Assembly: GCA_035549015.1 (NCBI GenBank)
Contig: DASZRW010000108.1
Span: forward strand, 35,625 to 99,624
Direction: 5' to 3'
DNA length: 64,000 nt
Source of the DNA: JAFDZV01 sp035549015
GTDB taxonomy: Bacteria > Bacteroidota > Ignavibacteria > OLB7
Both the position numbers and the translations under genes were made by a program. The notes below the pieces were generated by a model. The model ran no database searches and had not been told where the DNA came from. It saw only the letters and a list, made by a program, of their open reading frames with translations. Of this stretch, positions 60,991-64,000 are shown in pieces; within the stretch, counting starts at the first letter, position 1, and each line of letters begins with the position of its first letter.

Positions 60991-61518
60991 ATGCACCGAA
61001 TAGATTTCAAGAAGCACAGCAGCCTGAACTCGGCCTCGCCCGAGTCCCTTCGCGATGCCCTGCGCCAGTTTGCCTCCGGCGTCACGATCGTCACCGCCGA
61101 ACACGACGGCGAGCGCTACGGCATCACCGTCTCCGCCTTCACCGCCGTCTCGCTGGAGCCGCCGGTGATCATGGTGGCGATCAACACGGCGAGCGCCCTT
61201 GCGGACCTCATTCTCAATGCAGAACACTTCGCCGTGCATATCCTCTCGGCGGACCAGCTGGAACTCTCCACGCGATTTGCCGACACCATCAGCGGCCCGG
61301 AGAAGTATGCGGGGCTCGCGGTGAAGGCCGGCGAATCGGGCGCTCCGGTGGTACCGGGTTCGCTCGCCATCCTGGACTGCGCGCTGGACCAGACACTGCT
61401 GGTGGGAACCCACATGCTGATGTTCGGCCGCGTGGTGCTTGTCGATGCGGTGGAGGAACAGGGCAATCCGCTCATCTACTACCATCGCCACTATCGCGGA
61501 CTGGCGGAGGACTGGTAG
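60991..61518 (+). CDS. Flavin reductase family protein
   Basis: 175 residues from ATG 60991; upstream starts lack support. Split-barrel flavin-binding fold with ALRQFASGVTIVTAEHDGERY, GITVSAFTAVSLEPPVIMVAI (the SxxF FMN loop), FAVHILSADQLELSTRFA, AILDCALDQTLLVGTHMLMFG and a terminal YYHRHYR. These reduce FMN or FAD with NAD(P)H and usually serve a two-component monooxygenase. No monooxygenase gene is adjacent in the window, so the partner is unknown. Normal length for the family. Confidence 0.9.
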   Translation: MHRIDFKKHSSLNSASPESLRDALRQFASGVTIVTAEHDGERYGITVSAFTAVSLEPPVIMVAINTASALADLILNAEHFAVHILSADQLELSTRFADTISGPEKYAGLAVKAGESGAPVVPGSLAILDCALDQTLLVGTHMLMFGRVVLVDAVEEQGNPLIYYHRHYRGLAEDW

Positions 61519-61795
61519 GGGGGTCGATGTGTGAGCCCCCGCAGCGGGCCTGCATTCTCCAAGGCAACCGATTCGATCCGTCCAATCGGCGATGGTATGA
61601 ATCTTCCGCACGCGGACGGCTTTGTCCGTGGTCGGGAGGCGGGAGTGTCAGGTCCGAAAGGAATGTCGCCGGGTGGCAGGCAGAGGCAGGAACTGCCGCG
61701 ACTGTCACGGAGAACTCTCGGTAAATCGCCGTCGCCCTGCTACCGTTTCATCAGTACCGGTGTTCAATGTTGGGAGCGATACTCGCCGTGCCGGC

Positions 61796-61809
61796 CTTTT
61801 GTACAAAAG
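61796..61809. repeat. Perfect 14-bp palindrome CTTTTGTACAAAAG
   Basis: The only notable element in the 349-base gap 61519-61867. It lies 58 bases before the secreted-protein start, where an operator for a dimeric regulator could sit. A weak GC hairpin (GGGGG/CCCCC) follows the flavin reductase stop at about 61517-61540. Confidence 0.45.
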
Positions 61810-61867
61810 CACCCGTTCAACTGGCGGTTGATCGCAACAAGCCCTAGAAAATCCCGGAGCAATCGCG

Positions 61868-63724
61868 ATGAGATGCATTGAAACCAGACTGATTCCATTT
61901 GCGATACTGCTGGCCTGCTGTACTGTTACCCTCCATGCACAGCAATCCGGAGCCGGGCTCCCTTCGAGTTGCATTACCGATCGTGCGCAGCCACCGCGAA
62001 TCGATCCATGCCACCCTCACGTTCATTGCATGGAGGCCTGGGGGACGATGAGCGGCACTGTACCCGAAGCACGTTGTGGTAATAAATGGGAGGGTTATGG
62101 GAAGTTCCTATATCCTCTCGGAGATATTAGCCACGACAACATTGCCGACTGGCTTATTTGGCATGAGCGATGCGATACATCGTTTCAGAGTTTTGGCGAT
62201 CCCGCTTTTGCAACTGAACTTTTGCTTTACAAAGGAGTGCGAGGCCGCCTTCCCTCTGCTACTGATGGAGTTCGGATCGGCGCAACAGAAATTGGTTCTG
62301 ATATCAAGTTCCTATGTTCAGGTGATTGGGACCACGATGGCAATGTTGATCTGGTCGTACGTCTTGAGGTATTCAACGATTCCGCCTACGGCAACACGCA
62401 ATACCATTTAGGACGAGTCGTTGTGCTTTGGGGTGCAACTGACGGCTCTTACTCAATTTCCGACACGTCGCAGTTGGAATGTGGAGCACAGTTATGGGCA
62501 GGTCCGAACAGTGCTGTTAGCTTTGATGCAGATAATGATGGCAACCAAGATCTGCTACTTTGGAATAATTACGGAGGCCTACTCAATGGGCGACCGATTG
62601 AATTACCAAAGCTGTACATATATCGCGGCTTGAATGGTGGCCGTTGGGGGAAGAGAAATGCTGTTCGTACACCCGATTGGCAGTGGTGGGTATCGGCCGT
62701 TCCCGCGATCACACGCATGGCGGTTCTGGATCAGGATTGTGACGGTAACAAGGATATTGTTCTTTACCACAGTGAAGACAGCGACTCCGGATCCGTTTCC
62801 GTGCTGTACGGAACAGCGGGAAACAACCTTCCGGATACGACCAACCTGAAGACCGTTCATTTCAGGCGGCCGCTTGGCTCCTATGCCCAATTTCTCGACC
62901 TCACCGGCGACGGCGTGCCCGAACTTGCCATCTGCTACGGCATCGAACAGATTGTTCGCATTTATGCAGGCAAATCGGGGCAGCGTATCGACGAACAATA
63001 TGGCAGCGGAGACGATCCCGCCGATCCGAATCATGGCAGGCCATGGGCGCGACCGTGGGCGGAGGTGTGGCTTCCGTACAAGCTGAACGACGCATGGCCG
63101 GGAGTGCCGTTCCAGCCGCTGGCCGATCTCGGAGATGCCAACCTGGATGGTGTTGCCGATCTCTGGACGTACGCACATCCGTTCCTTATGGGTTACGTAG
63201 GCGGACATGCGCTGGACTCGATGATCGACGTCCTCTTCGACGATCGCATCTGGGGAGGTCAGGTGCTGAGCATGGCACGCCTCGGCGATATCGATGGATC
63301 GGGAATGCCGACCGTGGCGCTCGGATGCAGCGCCGGCACGGGAACCGTGATCTTCACGAAGCTCGGCGACTCCGTTCCGTCAACCGGAGACTATCGCGAA
63401 CTCCCCCATCCGGAAGGATATCACTGTGCCCCTGCATCCGGGGTTGATACGCCGCTGCATCCCCGAGATGCCGAACACGCGCTCCGGCTCACCGCCGTTC
63501 CCAACCCGTCGCACGGTGAAGTCGACCTGCAATGGGACGCGGCCGGAACCGGGCCGGCAACGCTGCTGCTCGCCGACGCATCCGGCCGCGAGGTTCGGCA
63601 CGTGCAGCTTCCGGCATCCGATACTCATGCAACGTTCGCAACCGCCGGCCTTCCCGCCGGTGTCTACGTGGTACGGCTTACCATCGGCTCGCGGTCCGCA
63701 CTCGCAAAGATCATCGTGCAATAA
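61868..63724 (+). CDS. Secreted FG-GAP/VCBS repeat protein with T9SS sorting domain
   Basis: 618 residues with signal peptide (IPFAILLACCTVTLHAQ). The mature part has FG-GAP/VCBS-type calcium-loop repeats (GDWDHDGNVDLVV, SFDADNDGNQDLLLW, LDQDCDGNKDIVLY, LDLTGDGVPELAI, LGDANLDGVADLW, RLGDIDGSGMPTVAL), so a seven-bladed propeller is likely. The last ~75 residues are a T9SS sorting domain (TAVPNPSHGEVDLQW, LADASGREVRHVQL, LPAGVYVVRLTIG). Bases about 62060-62850 have visibly lower GC than the flanks and the rest of the window, and different codon choice, while the two ends are normal. This may be an exchanged segment. The next gene is a relative. Confidence 0.82.
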   Translation: MRCIETRLIPFAILLACCTVTLHAQQSGAGLPSSCITDRAQPPRIDPCHPHVHCMEAWGTMSGTVPEARCGNKWEGYGKFLYPLGDISHDNIADWLIWHERCDTSFQSFGDPAFATELLLYKGVRGRLPSATDGVRIGATEIGSDIKFLCSGDWDHDGNVDLVVRLEVFNDSAYGNTQYHLGRVVVLWGATDGSYSISDTSQLECGAQLWAGPNSAVSFDADNDGNQDLLLWNNYGGLLNGRPIELPKLYIYRGLNGGRWGKRNAVRTPDWQWWVSAVPAITRMAVLDQDCDGNKDIVLYHSEDSDSGSVSVLYGTAGNNLPDTTNLKTVHFRRPLGSYAQFLDLTGDGVPELAICYGIEQIVRIYAGKSGQRIDEQYGSGDDPADPNHGRPWARPWAEVWLPYKLNDAWPGVPFQPLADLGDANLDGVADLWTYAHPFLMGYVGGHALDSMIDVLFDDRIWGGQVLSMARLGDIDGSGMPTVALGCSAGTGTVIFTKLGDSVPSTGDYRELPHPEGYHCAPASGVDTPLHPRDAEHALRLTAVPNPSHGEVDLQWDAAGTGPATLLLADASGREVRHVQLPASDTHATFATAGLPAGVYVVRLTIGSRSALAKIIVQ

Positions 63725-63735
63725 CGCGCTTCACC

Positions 63736-63766
63736 TTGCTTCCGCTGTCGTGCCGGGGTATGTTGA
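63736..63766 (+). promoter_or_regulatory. Candidate promoter for the last gene
   Basis: TTG at 63736-63738, 20 bases, then TATGTTGA at 63759-63766, near the Bacteroidota consensus with a mismatch in the TTTG part. Transcription would begin about 45 bases before the ATG. Confidence 0.4.
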
Positions 63767-63816
63767 TTCCGCTCAGACAGGCAGCCGATGATTCACAAAC
63801 AACAGATGCTGTTGCC

Positions 63817-64000
63817 ATGACCAGAACAGGAATGCTCCCATCGATCATCAGTCTCTGCGCCGTATCGGCAGCGGTGCATGCCCAGCCACGCGGCAACCCG
63901 GAGCATCCCTCTGTAAAGCAGCTTCAATGGTGGGGAACGATTCAAGGCGAGCACCTGGTATGCCCGGATCATTCCGAGGAATTTGCCCGCTACACGTTTC
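63817..64000 (+). CDS. Secreted protein, 3' partial, probable paralogue of the FG-GAP gene
   Basis: Open to the end of the window. From ATG 63817 it reads a signal peptide (MLPSIISLCAVSAAVHAQP) then KQLQWWGTIQGEHLVCPD and HSEEFARYTF. The start of the mature part resembles the gene before it (CMEAWGTMSGTVPEARC and KWEGYGKFLYP), so the two are probably tandem copies of one secreted family. An ATG at 63788 hits a stop after ten codons and is rejected. Too short to see repeats or a sorting domain. Confidence 0.6.
   Translation, partial: MTRTGMLPSIISLCAVSAAVHAQPRGNPEHPSVKQLQWWGTIQGEHLVCPDHSEEFARYTF

Noticed and set aside
60744..61724. A plus-strand frame beginning with a CPxC pattern
   Set aside because: It continues out of frame through the flavin reductase and becomes Arg-rich, so the pattern is chance.
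1..64000. tRNA, rRNA, insertion sequence or integrase
   Set aside because: No tRNA-like cloverleaf, rRNA stretch, transposase or integrase motif was found by eye, so the eCIS locus cannot be shown to sit on a mobile element here.

Overview
The window is GC-rich, densely packed bacterial chromosome with no rRNA, tRNA, CRISPR array or insertion sequence that I could find. It most likely comes from the Bacteroidota/Chlorobiota/Kapabacteria side of the tree. Three things point there. Several secreted proteins end in a type IX secretion (T9SS) sorting domain (21374-25963, 42726-44705, 57804-60671, 61868-63724). Several genes have Bacteroidota-type promoter elements, TAnnTTTG with a TTTG or TTG about 19-20 bases upstream (best at 16934-16964 and 30790-30820). 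The CcmE protein has the CxxxY heme motif. Placement below phylum level is inference.

Region 1 (1-16840, all plus strand) is the distal part of an extracellular contractile injection system (eCIS, phage-tail-like particle) locus. It starts with three consecutive genes that share a common module and end in different appendage-like domains: a beta-propeller, collagen-like stalk and helix-hairpin-helix; a Cys-rich protein; and a tail-fibre-like beta-repeat protein. These are followed by a probable tape-measure protein, a two-module AAA+ ATPase, and a 2025-residue candidate cargo protein that joins an eCIS core (DUF4157, HELTH) domain to a ComEC-like metallo-beta-lactamase (MBL) domain and a large hydrophobic and coiled-coil C-terminal half. 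A small Cys-rich unknown protein closes the locus. Sheath, tube and baseplate genes would lie before base 1. This is the most novel part of the window.

Region 2 (17166-28528, plus) carries envelope genes: a PD40/OmpA protein resembling part of the T9SS protein PorE, a SRPBCC protein, a DUF547 lipoprotein, a giant T9SS-exported Asp-box/HYDIN-like protein, a protein with two OmpA-like domains, and a membrane cytochrome c. Region 3 (28551-36852) holds a DHH phosphoesterase coupled to threonine aldolase (minus), comB and ftsK (plus), then a Fur-family regulator coupled to a probably inactive MBL-fold protein, and a secreted unknown (minus).

Region 4 (36906-44705, minus) is a cytochrome c maturation cluster in the order ccmB-ccmC-ccmD-ccmE-ccmE-like-ccmF. 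The 41-residue ccmD is easily overlooked, and no ccmA is present. Directly upstream lies a secreted octaheme cytochrome c with a T9SS sorting domain, a likely customer of the pathway. Region 5 (45017-60671) is mostly housekeeping: a glycosyltransferase, purF-lysE, nadC, ruvB, a DUF2461 protein, a flavoprotein disulfide reductase, a bifunctional-nuclease-domain protein, etfBA, and two secreted repeat proteins. Region 6 (60991-64000, plus) has a flavin reductase and two tandem related secreted proteins. The first has an AT-rich inner segment and the second runs off the window.
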